Origin: an uncultured Alphaproteobacteria bacterium
Lineage (GTDB): Bacteria > Pseudomonadota > Alphaproteobacteria > CALKHQ01
Direction of reading: 5' to 3'
DNA: 11,137 nucleotides
Assembly: GCA_937988735.1 (NCBI GenBank)
Contig: CALKHQ010000114.1
Coordinates: 1 to 11,137, forward strand
Made by a program: the position numbers and the translations under genes. The notes beneath the pieces were generated by a model. The model made no database searches. It saw nothing but the letters and a program-made list of their open reading frames with translations, and was not told the origin of the DNA. Shown one piece after another: positions 1-5,203 of the stretch (the stretch's first letter is position 1; every line of letters starts with the position of its first letter).

Positions 1-203
1 TCCAGCTCCGCCTTCCCTGCCGCCCGCGTCCCCGCCGCCTCGGGCGTCGCGCCCGCCGGCACCGGCGCCGCGGCCGTTGCGGTGCGGCGGATGCGCACGG
101 GCCGCGCCTCCGCAGCCTCCGGCGTGGCCGGCTCCGCCCTGGCCCGCCGCCGCGGGCCTGGCCGCGCCACAGCCTTTGCCCGCGCGCCCTTGCCCGCCGT
201 CAT
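1..203 (-). CDS. Start of an unidentified Ala/Arg/Pro-rich protein (partial, runs off left edge)
   Basis: I do not recognise this protein. Only about the first 67 residues are inside the window, beginning MTAGKGARAKAV and continuing as a basic, Ala/Pro/Arg-rich, probably disordered stretch with no domain motif. The start is well supported: the ATG overlaps the stop of the preceding gene as ATGA, a purine-rich ribosome site (GGGAGAGGAACG) lies just before it, and third codon positions are almost all G or C. In a phage packaging module the gene after a small terminase is often the large terminase. Nothing visible here shows a Walker motif, so that identity is only suggested by position. Such a basic low-complexity N-terminus would be unusual for a large terminase. 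Confidence 0.45.
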   Translation of the reverse strand, partial: MTAGKGARAKAVARPGPRRRARAEPATPEAAEARPVRIRRTATAAAPVPAGATPEAAGTRAAGKAEL

Positions 204-703
204 CGTTCCTCTCCCTCGCCCGACGCTTCGGGCGCCGCTGCGCCCGCCGTCTCCGGCATCTCCGCCGCCGGCGCCTCCAGCAGCCGCCGGAGCTCGGCGT
301 CGCTCAGCTCCGACAGCGGCCGCGGCGCCTTGCCGTCGCCGATCCAGCCGCTGATCCGGCCGATCGCGACCGACGCCGCCACCGCCGCCCCCGGCGAGCC
401 CTCGCGGTAGGCGAGCTTGCGGTCCGCCGCCAGCATCCGCACCAGCCCCTCGCGGGTGACCCCCGGCCCCTCGGCGACCAGGCCGGCGCGCAGCCGCTTC
501 ACCAGCGCCGCGATCCGCCGGTCCGCCCGGTTCCGCCGCAGGCACCGCGCCCGCTGCCCCGGCGCATAGCCCGCCTGCGCGATCGCCTCCAGCGGCGTCC
601 GCCCCAGCGCCACCAGCGCCGCTGCCTCTCCGTCAGCCGCCCCATCGCACCACCCCCTGGCCGGCGTCCCCGCCCCCCGCCCTTTCGCAGCCACCGCCGA
701 CAC
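200..703 (-). CDS. Putative phage small-terminase-like DNA-binding protein
   Basis: The 167-residue product starts at a GTG preceded by a strong purine tract (GGGGAGAGGGGGC). An open frame continues upstream, but that part only translates REP-like repeats, so I place the start here. Near residues 22-70 there is a helix-turn-helix-like pattern (GEAAALVALGRTPLEAIAQA, then GYAP, then a basic RARCLRRNRADRRIAALV segment). It resembles the 'AAIRAGY...A..RL..P.V...I' recognition region of phage TerS proteins. A helical stretch follows (TREGLVRMLAADRKLA ... AAVAASVAIGRISGWIGD), as in the oligomerisation part of TerS. The C-terminus is Ala/Glu-rich. TerS recognises phage DNA and hands it to the large subunit. 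The last codon overlaps the next start (ATGA), implying translational coupling. The family call is by resemblance only; a chromosomal DNA-binding protein is possible. Confidence 0.5.
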   Translation of the reverse strand: MSAVAAKGRGAGTPARGWCDGAADGEAAALVALGRTPLEAIAQAGYAPGQRARCLRRNRADRRIAALVKRLRAGLVAEGPGVTREGLVRMLAADRKLAYREGSPGAAVAASVAIGRISGWIGDGKAPRPLSELSDAELRRLLEAPAAEMPETAGAAAPEASGEGEER

Positions 704-710
704 GCGCGCC

Positions 711-761
711 CCCTCTCCCCGCGCGGCCGAGGTCGACGCGCGACAGCGCGGCGGGTGAGGG
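711..761. repeat. REP-like palindromic intergenic element
   Basis: This stretch begins CCCTCTCCCC and ends GGCGGGTGAGGG, with GGTCGACGCGCG in the middle. The same framework occurs at 3229-3260 and, inverted, at 3347-3391. It lies immediately upstream of the small-terminase-like gene and its purine-rich edge doubles as that gene's ribosome binding site. Confidence 0.55.
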
Positions 762-790
762 CCCGGCGGCACCGGCAGGAACCACACCGA

Positions 791-861
791 CGCCAGGGCA
801 AGAGGCCTCACCCCTTGCCCGCAAATCGTACATGCAGGAACGCTCGCGCCACCCCTCACCC
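791..861. repeat. Dispersed 71-bp repeat with stem-loop, copy 1
   Basis: The core is a perfect 7-bp inverted repeat, GGGCAAG (796-802) and CTTGCCC (814-820), with an 11-nt loop, followed by GCAAATCG and ending in a CACCCCTCACCC REP-like edge. A second copy in the same orientation, with about three quarters of positions matching by eye, lies at 5397-5467. The rest of this 277-bp gene-free stretch (704-980) is more REP-like material: CCCTCTCCCGTAACGGCGAGGG around 892-913 and CTCCCCCGCACGGGAGAGG around 953-971. Confidence 0.6.
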
Positions 862-980
862 TCTCACGCCCGTCCGGGCGGCGGGTCCCTCCCTCTCCCG
901 TAACGGCGAGGGAAAGGGCGCGCTGCAAACACGACCGGACGCGCCGCTGCCTCCCCCGCACGGGAGAGGCGGCACGCGCC

Positions 981-1391
981 TCACCTGCGCCGCGCCGTCT
1001 CGATGGTGGCGGGCACGCCGTCGATGTTCGTCATCACCTCCGGGTTCCAGAAACCGGAGAACCCGGAAACCCCTGCGCCGCGGGCGCGATCGGCGGGGCT
1101 GCCGGCATGCCGGCCGCCGTCGAGCTCGATCACCAGCCGGTGCCCGCGGCAGGCGCAGTCCACCGTGAACCGGCCGAGCGCCTGCTGTCGGCGGAACTTC
1201 GCCCCGCGGCCGCGGCCGCGCAGCCGCTGCCATCGCCGGCGCTCGGCGGCGGCGGCGGTGGCGGTGGCGGTGGCGGTGGCGGTGGAGTCGCGGCGGAGCC
1301 GCCGGGCGAACGCGGTCCGCTCCCTCGCGAACCGCCCGGCCGCTGCCCCTCCGGCGGGCCGGGAGGGGGCCGCCTCCGACAGCTCTCCCAT
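981..1391 (-). CDS. DUF559 Vsr-like endonuclease-domain protein, altered by repeat expansion and compensating frameshifts
   Basis: The 136-residue protein matches the DUF559 layout: an N-terminal ARRLRRDST helix, AERRRWQRLR (50-58), AKFRRQQALGRFTVD (64-78), the strand-turn VIELDGGRH (87-95) with the presumed metal-binding Asp91, and FWNPEVMTNIDGVPATI (114-130). The family is related to very-short-patch repair nucleases of the PD-(D/E)XK fold; most members have no proven substrate. Two abnormalities are visible. An (Ala-Thr)n run at 37-46 is encoded by a hexanucleotide repeat. The expected GFRVLRF before FWN is missing from this frame but present in the frame next to it, consistent with about 13 bp lost upstream and one T gained. 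Transcription probably starts from the LexA-box promoter just upstream, leaving almost no 5' leader. The protein may be non-functional, or a diverged variant. Confidence 0.72.
   Translation of the reverse strand: MGELSEAAPSRPAGGAAAGRFARERTAFARRLRRDSTATATATATAAAAERRRWQRLRGRGRGAKFRRQQALGRFTVDCACRGHRLVIELDGGRHAGSPADRARGAGVSGFSGFWNPEVMTNIDGVPATIETARRR
1257..1286. repeat. Hexanucleotide (GGTGGC)n tandem repeat inside the DUF559 gene
   Basis: Four exact GGTGGC units (1257-1280) are followed by a partial unit, GGTGGA. On the coding strand this reads alternating GCC and ACC and gives Thr/Ala at residues 37-46. The unit length is a multiple of three, so changes in copy number would keep the reading frame. 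Ordinary DUF559 proteins pass almost directly from LRR(N/D)xT to AERRLW, so the run is an insertion in the loop between the two helices. Confidence 0.8.
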
Positions 1392-1400
1392 GATGGCAAA

Positions 1401-1429
1401 ATCCTAGCACCGAACCCCGGGGCTGTCAA
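1401..1429 (-). promoter_or_regulatory. Sigma-70-type promoter for the DUF559 gene
   Basis: On the minus strand a perfect -35 TTGACA (1429-1424) is followed by a 17-bp spacer and a -10 TAGGAT (1406-1401). Transcription would begin near 1394, only a few bases before the ATG at 1391, so the message would be nearly leaderless. The LexA box at 1430-1444 directly abuts the -35. Confidence 0.65.
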
Positions 1430-1444
1430 GAACAAAATAAGAAC
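1430..1444 (-). promoter_or_regulatory. LexA (SOS) box, GTTC-N7-GTTC, upstream of the DUF559 gene
   Basis: The minus strand reads GTTCTTATTTTGTTC. This is an exact match to the direct-repeat operator GTTC-N7-GTTC known for alphaproteobacterial LexA, with an A/T-rich spacer in otherwise very GC-rich DNA. It touches the -35 element of the promoter, a position suited to repression. It lies between the stop of the DUF6456-like gene (1450) and the DUF559 start (1391). Confidence 0.75.
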
Positions 1445-1449
1445 TTCTG

Positions 1450-1950
1450 TCACAGCCCGTAGTGCGCCGCGAGCACGGCGAGCCCGCGGCGCAGGATCTC
1501 CAGCCGCACCGCCCCGCCGACGGCGTTGCCCAGGCAGCAGGCCTCCACCACCTCGCTGCTGGCGACCGGCCCCACCGCCCGCACCGCTGCCTGCCAGGCG
1601 CGGTAGGCGTCCACGCGGCCCGGCCCCTGCGGCGCGGCGATGCCGAAGCGCCGCCCGCCGCGGCCGACCGGGGTGTAGCTGCCCACCACCTTCGGCTCGA
1701 GTCCGGCCAGCGCCCAGGAGTCGCGCAGCCGGCACCCGGCGTCGTAGCGCCGCGCGTTCTCCCGCGGGTCGCCGGGCGCGAGCAGGCCGCAGGCGTGGTA
1801 GCGGTCGAGCGCGAACGGCGTCCGCACCACATGCGCGACCGCCCCGGCTTCCGCGGTCGCCACCGGCTCCACCCGGTCGTGCCGCAGCCGCTCCGGCGTC
1901 GGCCCCACGCTCTCCACCATCGGCACCGCCCTGCGCCTCGCCCTGCCCAT
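1450..1950 (-). CDS. DUF6456-like hypothetical protein, probable phage-module regulator
   Basis: This is a 166-residue soluble protein with no signal peptide or membrane segment. The ATG at 1950 has a good ribosome site (GGGGAGCGGAGC); the open frame continues to 2121 but without comparable start signals. Residues about 50-95 (RYHACGLLAP, then a helical AGCRLRDSW segment and AGLEPKVVGSYTP) and 113-166 (VDAYRAWQAAVRAVGP ... ACCLGN ... ILRRGLAVLAAHYGL) resemble the DUF6456 pattern of alphaproteobacteria ('AVGPELA...VC.FLKGLE...LR.AL..LA.HYG'). The function of that family is not known to me. The gene is transcribed away from the CI-type repressor, the place occupied by cro/cII-type early genes in temperate phages, and has a LexA box about 38 bp before its start. 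Family assignment is tentative. Confidence 0.6.
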   Translation of the reverse strand: MGRARRRAVPMVESVGPTPERLRHDRVEPVATAEAGAVAHVVRTPFALDRYHACGLLAPGDPRENARRYDAGCRLRDSWALAGLEPKVVGSYTPVGRGGRRFGIAAPQGPGRVDAYRAWQAAVRAVGPVASSEVVEACCLGNAVGGAVRLEILRRGLAVLAAHYGL

Positions 1951-1987
1951 GCTCCGCTCCCCGTCTTGACGTCGTGGCCGCGCTGGT

Positions 1988-2002
1988 GTTCCCTGTTTGT
2001 TC
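1988..2002 (-). promoter_or_regulatory. LexA (SOS) box, GTTC-N7-GTTC, in the divergent regulatory region
   Basis: The plus strand reads GTTCCCTGTTTGTTC, an exact alphaproteobacterial LexA operator. The two GTTC half-sites are 11 bp apart (one helical turn) and each is preceded by T and followed by C, so the repeated unit is really TGTTCC. It lies 38 bp upstream of the DUF6456-like gene and about 140 bp before the repressor gene, so it most likely controls the leftward gene. It could instead be an operator of the S24 repressor encoded next door. I could not identify a convincing -35/-10 pair beside it. Confidence 0.65.
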
Positions 2003-2086
2003 CTTTCCCTCGGCAGCACTCCGGCCGGGCAGCCCGTGAGGAAAACGCAACCGAAGGGAGGGAACCGCGGGGACCAGCGCCACCGT

Positions 2087-2138
2087 ATCGCAACGATGCC
2101 ATTTTGCCCTTGCCCTGTCAATGCGTTTTTCGCAATAT
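2087..2138. promoter_or_regulatory. Candidate operators and weak promoter in front of the repressor gene
   Basis: Two short inverted repeats are visible: ATCG-CAA-CGAT at 2087-2097 and TGCG-TTTTT-CGCA at 2122-2134. On the plus strand TTGCCC (2110-2115) and CAATAT (2133-2138) are separated by 17 bp and would start transcription near the ATG at 2145. The match of CAATAT to a -10 is poor (3 of 6), so this is a suggestion only. Confidence 0.3.
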
Positions 2139-2144
2139 GTGACC

Positions 2145-2849
2145 ATGAACAACGTCAGCGACGAGGAATGGGCCGCCTGGCTGCGCGAGGGACTCGCCCG
2201 CAGCGGGCGGACCCAGCGCGGGCTCGCCCTCGCCCTGGGGGTGGACGCCTCGGCAGTGTCGCGCCTCCTCCACGGCCAGCGCCGGCTCCGCGCACACGAG
2301 ATCGCCGCCGCCGCCCGCTATCTGGGCCTCGACCCCGCCGGCCCGCTCTCCGCCGCAAGGCCCGACGCGCCCGGGGCCTCCCCTGCCCCACGCCCCGTGC
2401 CCGGTGCAGCTGCGCCGCCCCTGCCCCTGCTCGGCGTCGCCGCCGGCAGCGCGCCCGACATCGACGATGACCTGTTCGTGGTCAACGGCGCCGCGCCGAT
2501 CGACCGGGTGCGGCGGCCGGACGGGCTGATCGGCCGGCCGGCGGCCTTCGCGCTCCAGGTGATCGGTGCCTCGATGGCCCCGCGCTACGAGCCCGGCGAG
2601 GTGATCGCAGTCGATCCCGAGGCGCGGCCGGCGATCGGCGACGACGTGGTGGTGGCCCTGACCCCCGCGCCGGACGGCGGCGACGCCGGCGGCACCGGCC
2701 CGCTGCTCTTGAAGCGCCTGCTCCGCCTGACCCCGCGCCAGGTCCAGCTCGCCCAGTTCAACCCGCCCCGCGACGACCTCATCCTCCCCCGCACCCGCGT
2801 CGCCGGCCTGTGGGCCGTGATCCCGCTGCGGACGGTGCTCGGTCTCTAG
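2145..2849 (+). CDS. CI-type phage repressor: XRE helix-turn-helix plus S24 self-cleaving peptidase domain
   Basis: The 234-residue protein (from the ATG at 2145) has an N-terminal XRE helix-turn-helix at about 22-48 (TQRGLALALGVDASAVSRLL). A Pro/Ala-rich linker follows, then a LexA/CI-like S24 domain. Its parts are all present: an Ala100-Gly101 cleavage site in LLGVAAGSAP, nucleophile Ser143 in VIGASMAPRYEPGE, and general base Lys190 in LLLKRLL. Such repressors bind operators as dimers and cut themselves when RecA is activated by DNA damage, releasing lytic genes. It is not LexA itself, since alphaproteobacterial LexA has a different winged DNA-binding domain. An in-frame ATG at 2121 would add eight residues. 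Neither start has a Shine-Dalgarno sequence, which fits a leaderless message as in lambda cI. The gene is divergent from the DUF6456-like gene. Confidence 0.85.
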   Translation: MNNVSDEEWAAWLREGLARSGRTQRGLALALGVDASAVSRLLHGQRRLRAHEIAAAARYLGLDPAGPLSAARPDAPGASPAPRPVPGAAAPPLPLLGVAAGSAPDIDDDLFVVNGAAPIDRVRRPDGLIGRPAAFALQVIGASMAPRYEPGEVIAVDPEARPAIGDDVVVALTPAPDGGDAGGTGPLLLKRLLRLTPRQVQLAQFNPPRDDLILPRTRVAGLWAVIPLRTVLGL

Positions 2850-2929
2850 CCCCGCCATCGCCCGCCGCGGGAACCGGAGGCCCCTCGCTCGCGCTCTCCC
2901 CGGCATCCCCGCAACCAAGGGAGGGACCG

Positions 2930-3211
2930 ATGGCCTCCTCGGATTCGAAACGCACCACCGACCACGATACCATCCGCCGCTGGGCAGAGGAACGCGGCGG
3001 ACACCCTGCCGCCGTGTCCGCCACCCACAGGGGCCGCGACCCGGGCATCCTCCGCATCGACTTCGACGACGGCGACGCGGACGAGGGCCTCGACCGGATC
3101 GGATGGGATGACTTCTTCGAGAAGTTCGATGCGGCGGACCTCTGCTTCCTCTACCAGGAAAGAACCAGCGACGGCGGCACCAGCCGCTTCTTCAAGTTCG
3201 TCCGTCGCTGA
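2930..3211 (+). CDS. Small conserved acidic protein (TTDHD...RRWAEERGG family)
   Basis: The 93-residue soluble protein starts at an ATG with a strong ribosome site (AAGGGAGGG). Its features are TTDHDTIRRWAEERGGHPAA near the N-terminus, a DPGILRIDFDDGD strand, WDDFFEKFDAADLCFLYQE, and a C-terminal SRFFKFVRR. This matches a small family found in many bacteria, usually labelled hypothetical and sometimes misnamed '1,4-alpha-glucan branching enzyme'; no enzymatic motif is present. I know of no proven function. It stands alone, 80 bp after the repressor gene and in the same direction. An open frame continues upstream to 2810 through the end of the repressor gene, but the ribosome site and family length favour the start used here. 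It marks the probable end of the phage-like module. Confidence 0.8.
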   Translation: MASSDSKRTTDHDTIRRWAEERGGHPAAVSATHRGRDPGILRIDFDDGDADEGLDRIGWDDFFEKFDAADLCFLYQERTSDGGTSRFFKFVRR

Positions 3212-3228
3212 CCTCGCTCTCCCCCGGT

Positions 3229-3402
3229 CCCCTCTCCCCTTGCGGGAGAGGGCGGGTGAGGGCGTCGGCGCCGCCCCCATGCCCGCCCCATCTCCCGGAA
3301 AGAAGCCTTCTTGCCCGAACCGCGGTGCAACCCCGGACACCCGCGCCCGCCCCTCACCCGCCGCGCGTCGACCCCTCCCGCAGGGGGAGAGTTGACTCTC
3401 CC
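3229..3402. repeat. Inverted pair of REP-like palindromes (BIME-like)
   Basis: The first unit has a perfect 9-bp stem CCCTCTCCC (3230-3238) and GGGAGAGGG (3244-3252), then CGGGTGAGGG. The second unit (about 3350-3391) is the same design inverted: CCTCACCCGCCGCGCGTCGA, then CCCTCCCGCAGGGGGAGAG. The end also forms GGGAGAG-TTGA-CTCTCCC (3385-3402). It fills the 206-bp gap between two convergent genes and could serve as a bidirectional transcript end, although no T-run follows. Confidence 0.6.
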
Positions 3403-3417
3403 GGGGCCGGAAAGCCG

Positions 3418-4119
3418 CTACCCCGCCCGGCAGACGTAGATCTCATCCGCCGGACGGGCGAGAAGGGTGAAGCCGGCGCTGCGCAGCATCGCCTCGCTGC
3501 AGGCGCGGTTGGGGATCCACCAGTTGGTGGGGTCGCCGGCGAAGCGCTGCTCGACGAAGTGGAGCTTCGGGTAATCCTCCCGGTCGAACACCGCGCGCTC
3601 GCCGAAGCCGTGGTCCGGCGCCATCGGCCCAGCCGCGCGGCTGCCCCGCTCCAGCGTCTGGCAGACGAACAGATCGCGCGCCGCGTGCTCGCGGATCAGG
3701 TCCAGCGCCAGCAGCGGGTGGCGCAGGTGGTACAGCACGCCCATGAACAGCACCACGTCGAACCGCTCGCCAAGGTCGGCGATGTCATAGACCGACATCT
3801 GCCGCAGCTCGACCTCCGCTCCCGTCACCTCCAGCGTCAGCCGGGCCTGGGCGAGGTAGCGCGGGTCGAGGTCGATACCGAGCACTCGCCCGGCGCCGAG
3901 GCGCTTCATTGCGATCGAGAAGAAGCCGGCGTTGCAGCCGATGTCGAGCACGCTTGCCCCGGCGAGATCCGCAGGCAGCGCGGGCCGCAGCCGCTGCCAC
4001 TGGAAGGCCGGATAGTCGCCGAGGAAATGTCCGGGCGCGGTCTGGATGCCGTCGAGCTCGATGTTGTGGAACCAGTCGCCCAGCGCACGGATGCGGCGCT
4101 CAAGCTGGCGACGGCTCAT
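3418..4119 (-). CDS. TIGR04290-like SAM-dependent methyltransferase
   Basis: The 233-residue class I methyltransferase has motif I VLDIGCNAGFFS (57-68), the acidic ribose-binding loop GIDLDPRY (81-88), and the post-motif stretch VVLFMGVLYHLRHPL (about 122-136). The N-terminus (GDWFHNIELDGIQT...PGHFLGDYP...W) and the C-terminal GDPTNWWIPN are hallmarks of the TIGR04290 (Rta_06860) family. That family is related to tRNA cmoB-type enzymes in its N-terminal pattern but is found next to glycosyltransferase clusters; the acceptor is unknown. No signal peptide or membrane segment is present, so it is cytosolic. Its ATG overlaps the topoisomerase stop (ATGA), so the two are probably co-translated. 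It likely methylates an intermediate made by the cluster to the right, but that is inferred from context only. Confidence 0.85.
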   Translation of the reverse strand: MSRRQLERRIRALGDWFHNIELDGIQTAPGHFLGDYPAFQWQRLRPALPADLAGASVLDIGCNAGFFSIAMKRLGAGRVLGIDLDPRYLAQARLTLEVTGAEVELRQMSVYDIADLGERFDVVLFMGVLYHLRHPLLALDLIREHAARDLFVCQTLERGSRAAGPMAPDHGFGERAVFDREDYPKLHFVEQRFAGDPTNWWIPNRACSEAMLRSAGFTLLARPADEIYVCRAG

Positions 4120-5183
4120 GGCGCCGCCTTCCCCCGCCGCCGGCGCCGGCCCGCGACCAGCACCGCGACCAGCGCCTCGCCGCGGCTGCGCCGGCCGCCG
4201 GGCCGGGCGCGGGCGTAAAGGCGGGCGAGCCGGCCCTCGACGAAGGCGGCGACCACCTGGGCGTGGACATAGCTCCTGCGGCAGACCGCCGGCGTGTTGC
4301 CCAGCATCTCCGATACCGCGCGGATCACGTCCGCCACCTGGCGGCGCTGCTGGGTCGGCGTCGGTGCCGGCTCCATGCGGGTGAAGCCCAGTCCGGCGGC
4401 GGCGTTGGCCGCCAGCATCCGCAGGTCCTTGGCCGACACCGGGGCGCCGGCGAGCTTCCGCAGGTAGGCGTTCACGTCGTTGGAGGTGATGCGGCGGATG
4501 CGCCCGCCCTCGCTGCGGTACTGGAACAGCCGCGCACCCGGCAGGCGCCCGAGCGTGCGGATCGCATCGGCCAGGTCGGGCGAATCCACGGCGCAGGAGA
4601 ACCAGTGCCCGCCCTTGGCGCGGAACTCGAGGCAGACCGTGTCCCCCTCCACCTGCACCTGGCGCTTCAGCAGCGTCGCCGCTCCGCGGCTGCGGCCGGT
4701 GTGGACGTAGTCCTCGCTGCCGATGCGGATATGGGTGCGGTCCAGCAGCAGCACCACGGCCGCCAGCGCATGGGTCTTCGAGCCCTCCGGCGCCTGCAGG
4801 TCGCGGGCGACCCGGGCGCGGATGCGCGAGATGGCCTGCACCAGCCGCGCCAGCCGGTCCAGCTTCTCCTGCTCGCGCACCGCCTCCCAGCCGGGGTGAT
4901 AGCGGTACTGCACCCGGCCGGCATCGTCGATCCCGGTCGCCTGCAGGTGCGCGTCCGGGTCGTCGGAAATGCGGACATCGGTGTAGGCGGGCGGGATGGC
5001 GAGCGAACGGATGCGGGCCAGCGTCGGGCCGTCGATGATGCGCCGGCCGCCGGCCCCGACGTAGATGAACCCCGTGCCGCAGCGGCGGCGGCGGATCGGC
5101 AGGGCATGGGAGGGGACGTAGGTGAGGCCGGCGGCCTCCGCCGGGTGATCGATTTTGCCGCTCACGTCCGCCGCGCTCCTCAC
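4116..5183 (-). CDS. DNA topoisomerase IB (poxvirus-type)
   Basis: This type IB topoisomerase relaxes supercoils by nicking one strand through a 3'-phosphotyrosine. The protein is 355 residues, normal for the bacterial form. The N-terminal domain (GTGFIYVGAGGRRI ... IPPAYTDVRIS) is followed by a catalytic domain with Arg153 (HIRIGSEDY), Lys190 (FRAKGG), Arg255 (AKDLR) and Tyr305 (CRRSYVHAQV). The sequence after Arg255 is MLAANAAAG instead of the usual TWxGT, a divergence at a normally conserved site. The C-terminus is a basic Arg/Lys tail. I chose the GTG at 5183, which follows GGGAGGGATC; the open frame continues upstream through hairpin sequence. The ATGA overlap couples it to the methyltransferase, an odd partner. 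A hairpin with a T-rich tract just upstream separates it from the sugar operon. Confidence 0.88.
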   Translation of the reverse strand: MRSAADVSGKIDHPAEAAGLTYVPSHALPIRRRRCGTGFIYVGAGGRRIIDGPTLARIRSLAIPPAYTDVRISDDPDAHLQATGIDDAGRVQYRYHPGWEAVREQEKLDRLARLVQAISRIRARVARDLQAPEGSKTHALAAVVLLLDRTHIRIGSEDYVHTGRSRGAATLLKRQVQVEGDTVCLEFRAKGGHWFSCAVDSPDLADAIRTLGRLPGARLFQYRSEGGRIRRITSNDVNAYLRKLAGAPVSAKDLRMLAANAAAGLGFTRMEPAPTPTQQRRQVADVIRAVSEMLGNTPAVCRRSYVHAQVVAAFVEGRLARLYARARPGGRRSRGEALVAVLVAGRRRRRGKAAP

Positions 5184-5203
5184 GATCCCTCCCGGCCGCT
5201 CAC

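Noticed and set aside
791..861. Stem-loop element considered as a tRNA or riboswitch
   Set aside because: There is only one short stem, no cloverleaf and no conserved riboswitch core; a second copy downstream of another gene points to a dispersed repeat.
704..961. N-terminal extension of the small-terminase-like gene
   Set aside because: It only translates REP-like repeats and the dispersed repeat; the GTG at 703 follows a strong purine tract.
77..1168. Plus-strand open frame over the phage-like module
   Set aside because: The product is a Pro/Arg-rich low-complexity string with no ribosome site, antisense to three better-supported genes.
1460..2142. Plus-strand open frame opposite the DUF6456-like gene
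   Set aside because: It has no recognisable domain and overlaps the LexA box and the repressor start; the minus-strand gene has a ribosome site and family-like pattern.
3230..3252. Perfect 9-bp hairpin considered as an intrinsic terminator for the small acidic protein gene
   Set aside because: No T-run follows and the sequence belongs to the REP-like repeat family, so I listed it as a repeat; a terminator role remains possible.
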